From: Pokkaliibacter sp046614695
GTDB taxonomy: Bacteria; Pseudomonadota; Gammaproteobacteria; Pseudomonadales; Balneatricaceae
NCBI RefSeq assembly: GCF_046614695.1
Contig: NZ_JBKKHQ010000010.1
Location: 61,159-125,158 of the forward strand
Length of the DNA stretch: 64,000 bases
Reading direction: 5' to 3'
Under the pieces are notes generated by a model, which saw only the letters and a program-made list of their open reading frames with translations, had not been told where the DNA came from and did not search any database. Positions 43,609 through 52,358 of the stretch are shown one piece after another. Made by a program: the position numbers and the translations under genes. Numbering within the stretch: position 1 is the first letter of the stretch; the number at the start of each line of letters is the position of its first letter.

Positions 43609-45393
43609 CTAACTAACGCCCTGATCAGGAAAGCACATGACCAGGGTCAGCCCTTCATTGGGTGCAGACTGTGCGTAAATTCGCCCTTTCAGGCTTTGAG
43701 TTACTAAATTATAGACCAGATGCAAACCTAGCCCGGTGCCGCCATCACCCCGACGGGTGGTATAAAAAGGCTCAAAAAGTCTCGGTAGCGCCTCTACATC
43801 AACACCACGACCATTATCGGAAAACACCAGCATGATCTCCCGCTGCGCCTCGGGTGACTCAACCTCACTGATCTCCAGCGTAATTTGCCGTTGCTGCTGG
43901 TTCTCAGTAAATGCATGCAAGAGGACATTCATTACCAGATTAGTAATGATTTGCGCCATGGGTCCTGGAAATGTAGTACATGCCAATTGTAAATTTCCAG
44001 TCAACTTCACCTCTACCTGGTGCTTTCGAAGATTAGGTTTGAGGGTCAACAGCAGCTCATTAAGGTACTCACCCAACACCATCTGTCGCAGTTCATGGAC
44101 GGATTGATCCACTGCCATTCGCTTAAAACTCTGCACTAAATCAGCAGCACGACTGAGATTGCCATTCAGGATCTGCACACTCTCACGCGTGGTTTCCAAA
44201 AACTCCTCAAGATCACTTCGCGCCATTTCCCCTGCACGATAGCTCTTATCGAGAAACGCCAGTTGCTCATCCAGTAATGAAGCACTGGTGACGGCAATCC
44301 CCAACGGCGTGTTGATCTCATGAGCGACCCCTGCGACCAGACCACCCAATGCGGACATTTTCTCCGCTTCAACGAGCTGCTGTTGCATGTCCTGCAGCTG
44401 GTTCAGGTTATCCTCCAGCTTCAGGCGAGAGTCCATTAATGCCGAGTTACTGTTCTCCAGCGCCAATGTGCGAGAGCGAACCATCACATCCAGATTCCGA
44501 TTCATTTCGGATAACCGATCGTTGGTATCTGCCAACTGCTCTGTACGCTTGAAGACCAGGTGATTCAGATAGCGACTAAGCAGGATCAAACCCACCAGCA
44601 GTAGAATGACAGCCACCACGATAAATACGATCGAGGCAGACTGCATGCGCTCTTCAAAGCTGGTGCCCAGATAACGATCCATTGTGCGGTAATAAATGGA
44701 GGACTGATTGGACTTGTAGCGCAGAAGAATTTGCTCAAGACCGGGTTTCAGCACCGAAGCATCATCGCTCAGCTCCAGCGTTCTGGCTTGAGGTGTAAGC
44801 AGCAGCGGAGAAGGAATCAGGTCATAAAAACTGGCCTGATAATTCCCGTAAAGATGCGAAATCAGAATGGAGTCAACCTGCCCCGCCAGCAGAGCAGCAA
44901 CCAGCGCAGGATAGGTCGGGAAATCCTGCCATTGTATTTCCATACCCGCCATACCGAGCTGTAGCTGCGCCAGCTGACCAAATTTCTCGGTATTCAGACG
45001 ACCTATTCTGCGATGGTTGAGCTCAGTAATTGAGTTGGCCGGAACCTTGCCGGGAGCGACATAGAGTTCACCCCAGTCCTGCAGTAACGGTACATCCACA
45101 TAGTGATGCTCCTCACCGTTCGTGTTACGCACGACGCCCGGCAAAATATCAATTTCGTTACTTTGCAGCGCCTTGCGCAATTCATAGAGGGTGCCGGAGC
45201 GATATGCGATGCGCCAATTTTTTTCCCGGGCAATGGACTGCAGGATATCGATAACAAAGCCGCTGGCACGGCCATCCTTAATACTTAGCAGAGGTGGGTA
45301 ATCGTAAACGCCGACAATAACGTCACGCGGCTCCGCCGCCCAAAGAGGACGCGCCAGCAGGACAAGCAACAGGAGGGAAAGAATCCGTACCAT
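43609..45393 (-). CDS. Sensor histidine kinase with periplasmic solute-binding domain
   Basis: A 594-residue membrane kinase. A signal peptide (ILSLLLLVLLARPLWA) is followed by a periplasmic SBP family 3 domain (about 25-245, opening DVIVGVYDYPPLLSIKDG), the fold that binds amino acids and similar small solutes. One membrane segment (VFIVVAVILLLVGLILLSRYL) leads to a coiled coil, then HisKA with the phospho-His in GVAHEINTPLGIA and a HATPase domain with NLVMNVLLHAF, DNGRGVD and GGTGLGLHLVYNLV. There is no receiver. The ATG at 45393 follows GAGGAG; the TTG at 45414 does not. It is operonic with the HD-GYP regulator. Confidence 0.88.
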   Translation of the reverse strand: MVRILSLLLLVLLARPLWAAEPRDVIVGVYDYPPLLSIKDGRASGFVIDILQSIAREKNWRIAYRSGTLYELRKALQSNEIDILPGVVRNTNGEEHHYVDVPLLQDWGELYVAPGKVPANSITELNHRRIGRLNTEKFGQLAQLQLGMAGMEIQWQDFPTYPALVAALLAGQVDSILISHLYGNYQASFYDLIPSPLLLTPQARTLELSDDASVLKPGLEQILLRYKSNQSSIYYRTMDRYLGTSFEERMQSASIVFIVVAVILLLVGLILLSRYLNHLVFKRTEQLADTNDRLSEMNRNLDVMVRSRTLALENSNSALMDSRLKLEDNLNQLQDMQQQLVEAEKMSALGGLVAGVAHEINTPLGIAVTSASLLDEQLAFLDKSYRAGEMARSDLEEFLETTRESVQILNGNLSRAADLVQSFKRMAVDQSVHELRQMVLGEYLNELLLTLKPNLRKHQVEVKLTGNLQLACTTFPGPMAQIITNLVMNVLLHAFTENQQQRQITLEISEVESPEAQREIMLVFSDNGRGVDVEALPRLFEPFYTTRRGDGGTGLGLHLVYNLVTQSLKGRIYAQSAPNEGLTLVMCFPDQGVS

Positions 45394-45502
45394 GAAACTC
45401 CTCGGCCAGGACAAAAAGTACCTTTTAGTCTTTCAGCACTTTTTAGACGTTATAGCATGAGTTTTGGCAGGTAAACACGTTACTGTTCATACGCGGTTGA
45501 AT

Positions 45503-45535
45503 AAAAAATGCCGGCCACACACGAGGCTGACCGGC
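45503..45535 (-). terminator. Terminator of the dgc operon
   Basis: GCCGGTC with GGCCGGC (one G-U pair), a 12-base loop, then ATTTTTT on the minus strand, 13 bases after the ETF beta stop. It closes the six-gene operon that begins at 53336. Confidence 0.8.
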
Positions 45536-45547
45536 TCTGTCAAAGGA

Positions 45548-46342
45548 TTAACCCTGGCGCAGAACGCCTTCTTCTTTCAGCATGGCAAGAATCGCTGCAG
45601 CGCCCTCTTCCGGAGTTTTAGGCGTGATGACTTTGCCGCCACCGCCCGACTGTTTGGCAGTCGCCGCCTTAAAGCGATCGGCTGCTGAGGTCGCTTTCAC
45701 CACCTTCAGGCGCTTGGCACGTTTACGCGCGGGAGCTTTATCCCAACTGCTTGCCACTTCATCCATGACGATATCTGCCGATGCGGTCGCGACGTCGCCG
45801 CGCATGGCCAGACCATAAGCGCTCTGGCGAGCGGCTGGGCCTGCTTCATCCACACAGAGCAGGCAGGGTAATTTCACTGAGAGCTTGCGACGCTGGCCGC
45901 GAGGCAGCGCCTGTAATACCACGACCTCATTACCTGCGCGCGACTCAATCGCCGCTACACGTGGCACAACAGACCAGCCGAGGGATTCAGCCACAAGGTA
46001 AGGCACCATGCCGGAGGATTCGCCCTGCTCCGCTCGGCCACCGCACAGTACCAGATTGCTTTTACTTTGCCGAAGCGCAGACACCAGCGCAGGTACTGCA
46101 TCTGCCCCTTCTGGCAACTCTATCGCCGTGAGGCTATCGCACCCCATGCCGAGGTACTGACGAAGTGCATGCTCATCACTGTTCCCCGCATGCAAGGCGT
46201 TGACCTTGCCCGCGTTGAGCGACAGCGCCAGTTCGAGGGCACGCGCATCCTGATCAGAGCGGCGCGGGCGCGCGGTTTTCGGATGAGCACCAACGGACAC
46301 CAACACCTGAATATCGGCAGAGTTTTGCTCAGGCTGCATCAT
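45548..46342 (-). CDS. Electron transfer flavoprotein beta-type subunit of the dgc cluster
   Basis: Small ETF subunit of 264 residues. Family parts visible: DIQVLVSVGAHPKTARPRRSDQDARALELAL, CDSLTAIELPEGADAVPALVSAL, LVLCGGRAEQGESSGMVPYLVAESL, and KLSVKLPCLLCVDEAGPAARQ. A Lys/Ala-rich C-terminal arm reaches across the partner subunit. It is divergent from the housekeeping EtfB and matches the ETF pair linked to dimethylglycine demethylation in Pseudomonas. It overlaps the alpha gene by 14 bases. It carries electrons from the demethylase towards DgcB or quinone. Confidence 0.8.
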   Translation of the reverse strand: MMQPEQNSADIQVLVSVGAHPKTARPRRSDQDARALELALSLNAGKVNALHAGNSDEHALRQYLGMGCDSLTAIELPEGADAVPALVSALRQSKSNLVLCGGRAEQGESSGMVPYLVAESLGWSVVPRVAAIESRAGNEVVVLQALPRGQRRKLSVKLPCLLCVDEAGPAARQSAYGLAMRGDVATASADIVMDEVASSWDKAPARKRAKRLKVVKATSAADRFKAATAKQSGGGGKVITPKTPEEGAAAILAMLKEEGVLRQG

Positions 46343-47573
46343 GATTCTGCTCTCCTGTAACGCTACCCACCCCGTCGATCAGGGCGTTAAGAATCGCGTC
46401 GGCATCACCGATCACGGAAAGATCAGCACGTTTGACCATATCGCAACCCGGATCCGTATTAATGGCGATAACTTTGTCGCATTGACCGATGCCCTGAAGA
46501 TGCTGAACCGCACCGGAAATCCCCACAGCCACATAGACTCGTGCGGTTACCCAGGTGCCGGTCGCGCCCACCTGACGAAAACGCGGCATATCGCCATTGT
46601 CCACCGCCACACGGGAAGCCCCTTCAGTGGCACGCAGCGCCGTGGCGGCTTTATGGAAGACGGTAAAATCGGCAATACCATTACCTGCCGAGAGAATAAA
46701 TTCCGCTTCGCCCAGAGGAACGGCACTTGGGTCTACGGCGACCTGACCACGATCATCAATACGCGGCATAGGCGTTGGCCATTGCATCTCGCTGTGACCA
46801 TCCGCAGACAGGTCCAGCACTTCATGGCGCGTATCACTGACGGGCTCGGCGCATTCGTTCGCCAGTAGCAAGAGCTTGCTTAGAGGACGCGTCCAGTCCT
46901 GACGCTGTCCATCGGCACGAGAAGTAGCCCGTTGCTCCTGAACCTGCCACACCTGTGTCGCCGGGCGCTCGCCCAACCTTGCCGCCAGTCGACGGCCCAG
47001 ATCACCACCACCCTCCAGCGAGTCGGGCAGTAGCCAATGCCGGACCGGCAGCGCACGCGCAAGCGTCGTGAGCACGGTCAACCGTGCTTCCGGGGCAAAA
47101 CCTGAGTAGCACTCCTCGTCCAGATGCAGTAACCGGTCAACACCGGCCGTGTCAAAGCCCGTTTCCTTATGAGCGCCAAAGACCACCGCCAGCACCGCGC
47201 CGGCGTTGTCAGCGCCAGTGGCAAGCTGATGGGCAAGCCCGAGCACGTCCTTGTCATGGCTGGTGAGGCGACCACCGACCATATCAGGGACGACCACCAC
47301 ATAGAATGCAGGATTACTCACCTGATGCAGCGGCAGTATTTTCTCAGCCGCCGCGCTGCGACGCTGCCCGCCTTCACCGGTTTGCGAGCCTGTCCGGTCA
47401 ATACGCTTGATCCCGTTAGGGCCAATAAAGCCGACGGCGTGGGGGTTCTTACGCACCACTCCATTCGGCCCCATCCATTGATCCTGAGGCGTCAGCAGAC
47501 TGGCATGCAGGGGATGCAGACGGTTACGCAGAATCCACTCACGCCGGGGGTCACGACGAATGATATCGGTCAT
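46329..47573 (-). CDS. Electron transfer flavoprotein alpha-type subunit of the dgc cluster
   Basis: Large ETF subunit of 414 residues with an extra N-terminal segment (RDPRREWILRNRLHPLHASLL, then MGPNGVVRKNPHAVGFIGPNGIKRI) not found in housekeeping EtfA. The C-terminal FAD-binding domain is clear: EFILSAGNGIADF, VGATGTWVTARVYVAVGISGAVQHLQGI and NTDPGCDMVKRADLSVIGD. It overlaps dgcB by 4 bases and ETF beta by 14, so the three are translationally coupled. Expected role: FAD-containing electron carrier specific to the N-methyl-glycine demethylase. Confidence 0.82.
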   Translation of the reverse strand: MTDIIRRDPRREWILRNRLHPLHASLLTPQDQWMGPNGVVRKNPHAVGFIGPNGIKRIDRTGSQTGEGGQRRSAAAEKILPLHQVSNPAFYVVVVPDMVGGRLTSHDKDVLGLAHQLATGADNAGAVLAVVFGAHKETGFDTAGVDRLLHLDEECYSGFAPEARLTVLTTLARALPVRHWLLPDSLEGGGDLGRRLAARLGERPATQVWQVQEQRATSRADGQRQDWTRPLSKLLLLANECAEPVSDTRHEVLDLSADGHSEMQWPTPMPRIDDRGQVAVDPSAVPLGEAEFILSAGNGIADFTVFHKAATALRATEGASRVAVDNGDMPRFRQVGATGTWVTARVYVAVGISGAVQHLQGIGQCDKVIAINTDPGCDMVKRADLSVIGDADAILNALIDGVGSVTGEQNHDAA

Positions 47574-49513
47574 GCGGCGACTCCTTGCGCAACTGGGGTT
47601 GGTTTTTTCACCGGCGTTTCCTCAATGACCAGCGCATCGGCCAGCAGTTCTGCCAGATCCTTCACTTCAGGCCGTGGCCCGACCACACCTTCCAGCATCG
47701 CCGTACATTGCGGGCAACCTACGGCGACGATCTCTGCGCCGGTCTGTTTCACATCGTCCATGCGCATATCGGGAATACGCTGCTTGCCAGGAATATCCGT
47801 GATGGGCGCACCACCGCCACCGCCACAGCAACGTGAACGAAAACCTGAGCGCTCCATTTCTTTCACTTCGATTCCCAGTGACTTCAGCAACTGACGCGGC
47901 GCTTCGTACTCGCCGTTATAACGTCCAAGGTAGCAAGGATCGTGATAGGTAACCGATGTCAGCGGTGTTTTCTCGACCTTGAAGCGACCCGCCTGCAGCA
48001 GTTCATTCAGATAGGTGGTGTGGTGCTTCACCTGATACTGACCGCCAAGGGCTGGATACTCATTCTTCAGCACATGGAAGCTATGAGGGTCGCAGGTAAC
48101 GATGGTTTTAAAGCGATAGCTGTTCAGCACGGCGATGTTACGCTTGGCAAGCCATTGGAAGGTGGCTTCATCGCCCAGACGACGGGCAACGTCGCCGCTG
48201 TCGCGCTCTTCATCCGCCAGCACGGCCATGTTAACGCCCGCCGCCTTGAGCAGCTTGACGAAACTGCGCAGCGTGCGCTGGTTACGCATATCAAAGCCAC
48301 CATCGCCCACCCAGAAGAGAACGTCGGCTTCTTTCACATCCGCCATGATCGGCAGACTCAAATCAGCGGCCCAGTGCATACGAGAACCAGGCTCAAAACC
48401 GCCGGGGTTATCGGTGGCGATCAGATTTTCCAGCACTTCCGGGCCTTTGTTGGGCGTGGCGCCTTTTTCAAGGGTCAGGAAGCGACGCATATCGACGATG
48501 GCATCCACGTGCTCAATCATCATCGGGCACTCTTCGACACACGCCCGGCAGGTGGTGCACGACCACAGGGTTTCAGCTTCAACCAGACCATTAACAATAG
48601 GCTGATGTGCACTGCCGCCGTGATGGCCCACCTCAATACCGGGATAGGGGCTACCGGCATACTTGGCATCAGTGCCGCCCGCCATGCCGACGACCATATC
48701 CTGAATCAGCTTTTTCGGGTTGAGTGGCTGGCCAGCGGCGAAGGCCGGGCAAGCCGCCTCACAACGACCACACTGAACACAGGCATCAAAACCCAGGAGC
48801 TGATTCCATTTAAAATCCGCGGGCTTCTCAACACCCAGTTTGGCGGCCGTCAGGTCCAGCAATTTGAGACCAGTGGAGCGCCCTTCGCCATCGGTGAAGC
48901 GCTCGGCGCGACGGTGAAACGCCAAATGCATGGCCCCGGCGAAGGCGTGTTTCATTGGCCCGCCCCAGGTCATACCGAAGAACAGCTCACCCATGCCCCA
49001 GACCACGCCCAGCAACAGCACGGTAGCCAGCAGCCATGAGCCGGTATTCTCAGGCAATACGCCCGCAGCAGGCAGCGTCAGGATAAAAAACGATACCGCG
49101 AACGCCAGCAGGCTTTTGGGTAAACGCATCCAGGGGCCTTTCGACAGGCGGCTTGGTGGGTTCAGGCGACGGCGAAAGACAAAGGTCGCACCAACAAACA
49201 TGACCGCCAGCGTTACCAGCAAGGCACCGGAAAGGATCGCATTGTTAACACCAAAGAGATGCACCAGCACGATCAACGCCGCCGAGGCCACAAAGCCCCC
49301 CGCCGTCGCTACGTGGGTGTGAGACATGGCTTTATCACGCGCGACCACATGGTGAAGATCCACCAGATAGCGGCGTGGCATTTTCGCAAGGCCCGCCAGA
49401 AGGTTGACCGAGTCGGCCTGGCCCTGGCGCCACAAACGAATTCGCCGCCAGGCACCGATGACCAGAAGCACCAGTGCGGCCGCAATCAGAATTCGAAGGA
49501 GGTTATCAAGCAT
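47570..49513 (-). CDS. dgcB: Dimethylglycine demethylation protein DgcB (Fe-S membrane oxidoreductase)
   Basis: Membrane-bound iron-sulfur protein of 647 residues. The N-terminal half has about five membrane segments (from LLRILIAAALVLLVIGAW to LLATVLLLGVVWGMGELFF). Two [4Fe-4S] ferredoxin motifs follow (CVQCGRCEAACP about 270, CTTCRACVEECPM about 340). Two cysteine-rich CCG domains come last; the second has SRCCGGGGGAP and VGCPQCTAML. This resembles heterodisulfide-reductase-type quinone oxidoreductases. The start at 49513 has GGAGG; an upstream in-frame extension is dropped. In Pseudomonas the homologue is required for growth on dimethylglycine. Confidence 0.87.
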   Translation of the reverse strand: MLDNLLRILIAAALVLLVIGAWRRIRLWRQGQADSVNLLAGLAKMPRRYLVDLHHVVARDKAMSHTHVATAGGFVASAALIVLVHLFGVNNAILSGALLVTLAVMFVGATFVFRRRLNPPSRLSKGPWMRLPKSLLAFAVSFFILTLPAAGVLPENTGSWLLATVLLLGVVWGMGELFFGMTWGGPMKHAFAGAMHLAFHRRAERFTDGEGRSTGLKLLDLTAAKLGVEKPADFKWNQLLGFDACVQCGRCEAACPAFAAGQPLNPKKLIQDMVVGMAGGTDAKYAGSPYPGIEVGHHGGSAHQPIVNGLVEAETLWSCTTCRACVEECPMMIEHVDAIVDMRRFLTLEKGATPNKGPEVLENLIATDNPGGFEPGSRMHWAADLSLPIMADVKEADVLFWVGDGGFDMRNQRTLRSFVKLLKAAGVNMAVLADEERDSGDVARRLGDEATFQWLAKRNIAVLNSYRFKTIVTCDPHSFHVLKNEYPALGGQYQVKHHTTYLNELLQAGRFKVEKTPLTSVTYHDPCYLGRYNGEYEAPRQLLKSLGIEVKEMERSGFRSRCCGGGGGAPITDIPGKQRIPDMRMDDVKQTGAEIVAVGCPQCTAMLEGVVGPRPEVKDLAELLADALVIEETPVKKPTPVAQGVAA

Positions 49514-49627
49514 GGCGTCCTCCGCCAGCGGGAAAGGAAACAACTCCCCGACGCAGCGAACTGGCCGGGGCACCTGAACAGGATCACCTTGCGCTAAGCC
49601 CTGAAAGACCCGAGCGCAGGGCGTCGT

Positions 49628-51700
49628 TTAGAAGTCCTTGCAAAGACGCAGGGCATCGTAGATCGCCGCGTGAGTATTACGCTGAGCGACACAATCACCG
49701 ATGCGGAACAGCAGGTAACTGCCGTCGGCTTTGCCTTCCAGCGCCTGCAGACAGGGCTGAGGCTCAATGCCAAAAAGCTTCTCGACGTTGATCTGTCCTT
49801 TGTTGAGGGAGCCATCTTTCAGGGCGTAATAGAGGGTTTCGTTCGGGCGAACGCCGTTCTCGATCACCACCTGATCCACCACGCGCTCCTCTTTCGCACC
49901 GGTGTACTCGTTCTCGAGCACCGCCACGACCTTGTCACCTTCGCGATAGACTTTCTCCAGCATAAGGTCACCGGTCATGATGACTTCTTTCGGGTACAGG
50001 CTGCGGTAGTAAGTCGGGAAGGTCGTACCGCCGATCGCCACGCCGGGCTTGATATCATCGGTGACGATTTCCACTTTGGAGCCTTTGTCCGCGAGGTAAT
50101 CCGCGACGGACATCCCGGAAAATTCGCAGATGGTGTCGTACACCAGTACGTTTTTACCGGGCTCAACTTTACCGCTCAGAATATCCCAGCTGCTGACAGA
50201 CAAACCTTCTGCGGCACCCCACTCATGCACCTGCTCGGTGAACGGATGACCGCCGTTCGCCAGTACCACGATATCGGGTTTGCAATCTTTGATGGTGGCT
50301 TCATCCGCAGGCGTCCCAAGCCGAAGATCCACATTCAGTCGCGCCAGCTCCAGCTGGAACCAACGCGTGATACCGGCAATCTGGTCACGCTGCGGTGCTT
50401 TGGAGGCCAGAGTAATCTGACCACCCAGCTGATCCTGCTTCTCAAACAGGGTGACATCATGACCACGCTCGGCCGCCACACGGGCCGCTTCCATACCCGC
50501 GGGACCACCACCGACCACCACGACTTTACGTTTCGGGCCCGTCGATTTCTCGATAATGTGCGGAACCCCCATGTATTCGCGGGAGGTCGCGGCGTTCTGG
50601 ATACAGAGCACATCCAGACCCTGATACTGACGGTCGATACAGTAGTTGGCGCCAACGCACTGACGAATCTGATCAACCTGATTCATCTTGATCTTGGCGA
50701 TGAAGTGCGGATCGGCAATATGGGCACGGGTCATACCGACCATATCCACATAGCCGCCTTCCAGAATACGCGTCGCCTGGTTCGGGTCTTTGATGTTCTG
50801 GGCGTGCAGCACAGGCACGGTGACCACTTCCTTGATGCCGGCTGCCAGATGCAGGAAAGGCTCAGGTGGGTACGTCATGTTGGGGATAACGTTAGCCAGG
50901 GTGTTGTGCGTGTCGCAGCCGGAGCCGACCACGCCAAAGAAGTCCACCAGTCCGGTATCGTTGTAGTACTTGGCGATCTGCTTCATATCGTCATGTGACA
51001 GGCCATCGGGATGGAACTCATCACCACAGATACGCATGCCGACGCAGAAATCCGGACCGACTTCCGCTCGCACGGCTTTCAGCACTTCCATACCGAAACG
51101 CATACGGTTCTCGAAGCTGCCGCCCCACTCGTCCGTACGTTTGTTGACGCGAGGAGACCAGAACTGGTCGATCATATGCTGGTGCACGGCCGACAGCTCA
51201 ACACCGTCCAGACCACCTTCTTTTGCACGGCGAGCGGCCTGAGCGAAGTCACCAATCACACGCTGAATTTCTTCAGGTTCAATGGTTTTACAGGTCGCAC
51301 GGTGAACCGGCTCTCGGATGCCGGAGGGCGACATCAGCGTAGGCCAATGCTCGCCATCCCAGCGGGAACGACGACCCATGTGGGTAATCTGAATCATGAT
51401 CTTGGCGCCGTGCTTGTGCATGGCATCAGCAAGATTCTGGAAGTGTGGGATGATCTTGTCGGTGGAGAGATTAACGGATTTCCACCAGCCCTGAGGGCTG
51501 TCAATCGCCACCACGGAAGAGCCGCCGCAAATGGCCATACCAATGCCGCCCTTGGCTTTTTCCTCGTAGTACTTCACATAACGCTCGGTCGTCATCCCCC
51601 CGTCAGTGGCATACACCTCAGCGTGTGCGGTACTCAGCACGCGGTTGCGGATGGTCAGCTTGCCGATCTGAATCGGCTGAAACATTGCTTCAAATGCCAT
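49628..51700 (-). CDS. dgcA: Dimethylglycine demethylation protein DgcA (FMN/FAD oxidoreductase)
   Basis: A 690-residue enzyme of the trimethylamine dehydrogenase/2,4-dienoyl-CoA reductase family. The N-terminal TIM barrel binds FMN (MFQPIQIGKLTIRNRVLSTAHAEVYA; MIQITHMGRR; GGLDGVELSAVHQHMIDQFWSPRVNKRTDEWGGS). A linker has Cys residues for an iron-sulfur cluster (CVGANYC and LCIQNAA). The C-terminal part holds two Rossmann domains (VVVVGGGPAGMEAARVAAERGHDVTLFEK). Predicted to remove a methyl group from dimethylglycine. One of the four TMADH cluster Cys positions is Ala here. It lies 114 bases upstream of dgcB and 1 base after the DUF5943 gene. Confidence 0.87.
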   Translation of the reverse strand: MAFEAMFQPIQIGKLTIRNRVLSTAHAEVYATDGGMTTERYVKYYEEKAKGGIGMAICGGSSVVAIDSPQGWWKSVNLSTDKIIPHFQNLADAMHKHGAKIMIQITHMGRRSRWDGEHWPTLMSPSGIREPVHRATCKTIEPEEIQRVIGDFAQAARRAKEGGLDGVELSAVHQHMIDQFWSPRVNKRTDEWGGSFENRMRFGMEVLKAVRAEVGPDFCVGMRICGDEFHPDGLSHDDMKQIAKYYNDTGLVDFFGVVGSGCDTHNTLANVIPNMTYPPEPFLHLAAGIKEVVTVPVLHAQNIKDPNQATRILEGGYVDMVGMTRAHIADPHFIAKIKMNQVDQIRQCVGANYCIDRQYQGLDVLCIQNAATSREYMGVPHIIEKSTGPKRKVVVVGGGPAGMEAARVAAERGHDVTLFEKQDQLGGQITLASKAPQRDQIAGITRWFQLELARLNVDLRLGTPADEATIKDCKPDIVVLANGGHPFTEQVHEWGAAEGLSVSSWDILSGKVEPGKNVLVYDTICEFSGMSVADYLADKGSKVEIVTDDIKPGVAIGGTTFPTYYRSLYPKEVIMTGDLMLEKVYREGDKVVAVLENEYTGAKEERVVDQVVIENGVRPNETLYYALKDGSLNKGQINVEKLFGIEPQPCLQALEGKADGSYLLFRIGDCVAQRNTHAAIYDALRLCKDF

Positions 51701-51701
51701 T

Positions 51702-52244
51702 TCAGACCTCAGCGTTCAGCGGTTTGACAACAAACAGACCGTGATCACGACCTTCCTCAGCTTCGCAATACTCTTGCTCGGCCACGGTACGCAGGCTTGA
51801 GCCACGCGCTTGCAGGATCTGATCAATCGCACCGGCAAACCAACCTGTGAACATGTAATCCACTTTGCGGTTCACCTTGCCGTATACATAGACAAACGCA
51901 GAGTGATCCAGACGAACACGCGCGGTGCCTTTGTCCAGATCCAGTTCTTCAATCTTGAAAAGACCCCAGCCGCGCTGAGACAGACGATTCATGTAATGAG
52001 CAAATACCGCTTCGCCTTCGATACCGTGGCACTCAGCTTCTTTTTCACACCAGTGCCAGGCGGATTTGTAACCCGCCTTGTAGAGAATCTCGGCGTAACG
52101 CTCAGCACCCAGCTCTTCCTCAATTCCCATGTGGTTATTGACGAAAAAGTGACGGGGAACGTAGAGCATAGGCAGCGCATCGGTGGTCCAAACGCCAGTT
52201 TCGCTGTCCACTTCGATGGGAAGTTCTGGGGCGTGCTTGCTCAT
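51702..52244 (-). CDS. DUF5943 protein of the dgc cluster
   Basis: A 180-residue soluble protein conserved, as I recall, beside dgcA in Pseudomonas (PA5397 type). It begins with a short acidic arm and then LPMLYVPRHFFVNNHMGIEEELGAERYAEILYKAGYKSAWHWCEKEA, ending DHGLFVVKPLNAEV. The middle part resembles the V4R/4-vinyl-reductase-like small-molecule binding fold, but I cannot verify this. It has several Cys and His (WCEKEAECHG) that could bind a metal or cofactor. It starts 115 bases after the dipeptidase gene and stops 1 base before dgcA. Confidence 0.7.
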   Translation of the reverse strand: MSKHAPELPIEVDSETGVWTTDALPMLYVPRHFFVNNHMGIEEELGAERYAEILYKAGYKSAWHWCEKEAECHGIEGEAVFAHYMNRLSQRGWGLFKIEELDLDKGTARVRLDHSAFVYVYGKVNRKVDYMFTGWFAGAIDQILQARGSSLRTVAEQEYCEAEEGRDHGLFVVKPLNAEV

Positions 52245-52358
52245 TTCAACTCCTTAAGCGGTGCTTTTGAGCACCTTAAAACCAAATCACGGATGCGACC
52301 TGTCTACCCTGGCCGCAGCCAGGGGCAGGAAATGCTTATTCAGAAAAAGGGATCGGGC

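Noticed and set aside
47942..49039. Plus-strand 365-codon frame
   Set aside because: Antisense to dgcB, whose ferredoxin and CCG motifs are intact. Long shadows are expected at this GC content.
49670..50998. Plus-strand 442-codon frame
   Set aside because: Antisense to dgcA, which has full FMN- and FAD-binding domains; no ribosome site and a shadow-type composition.
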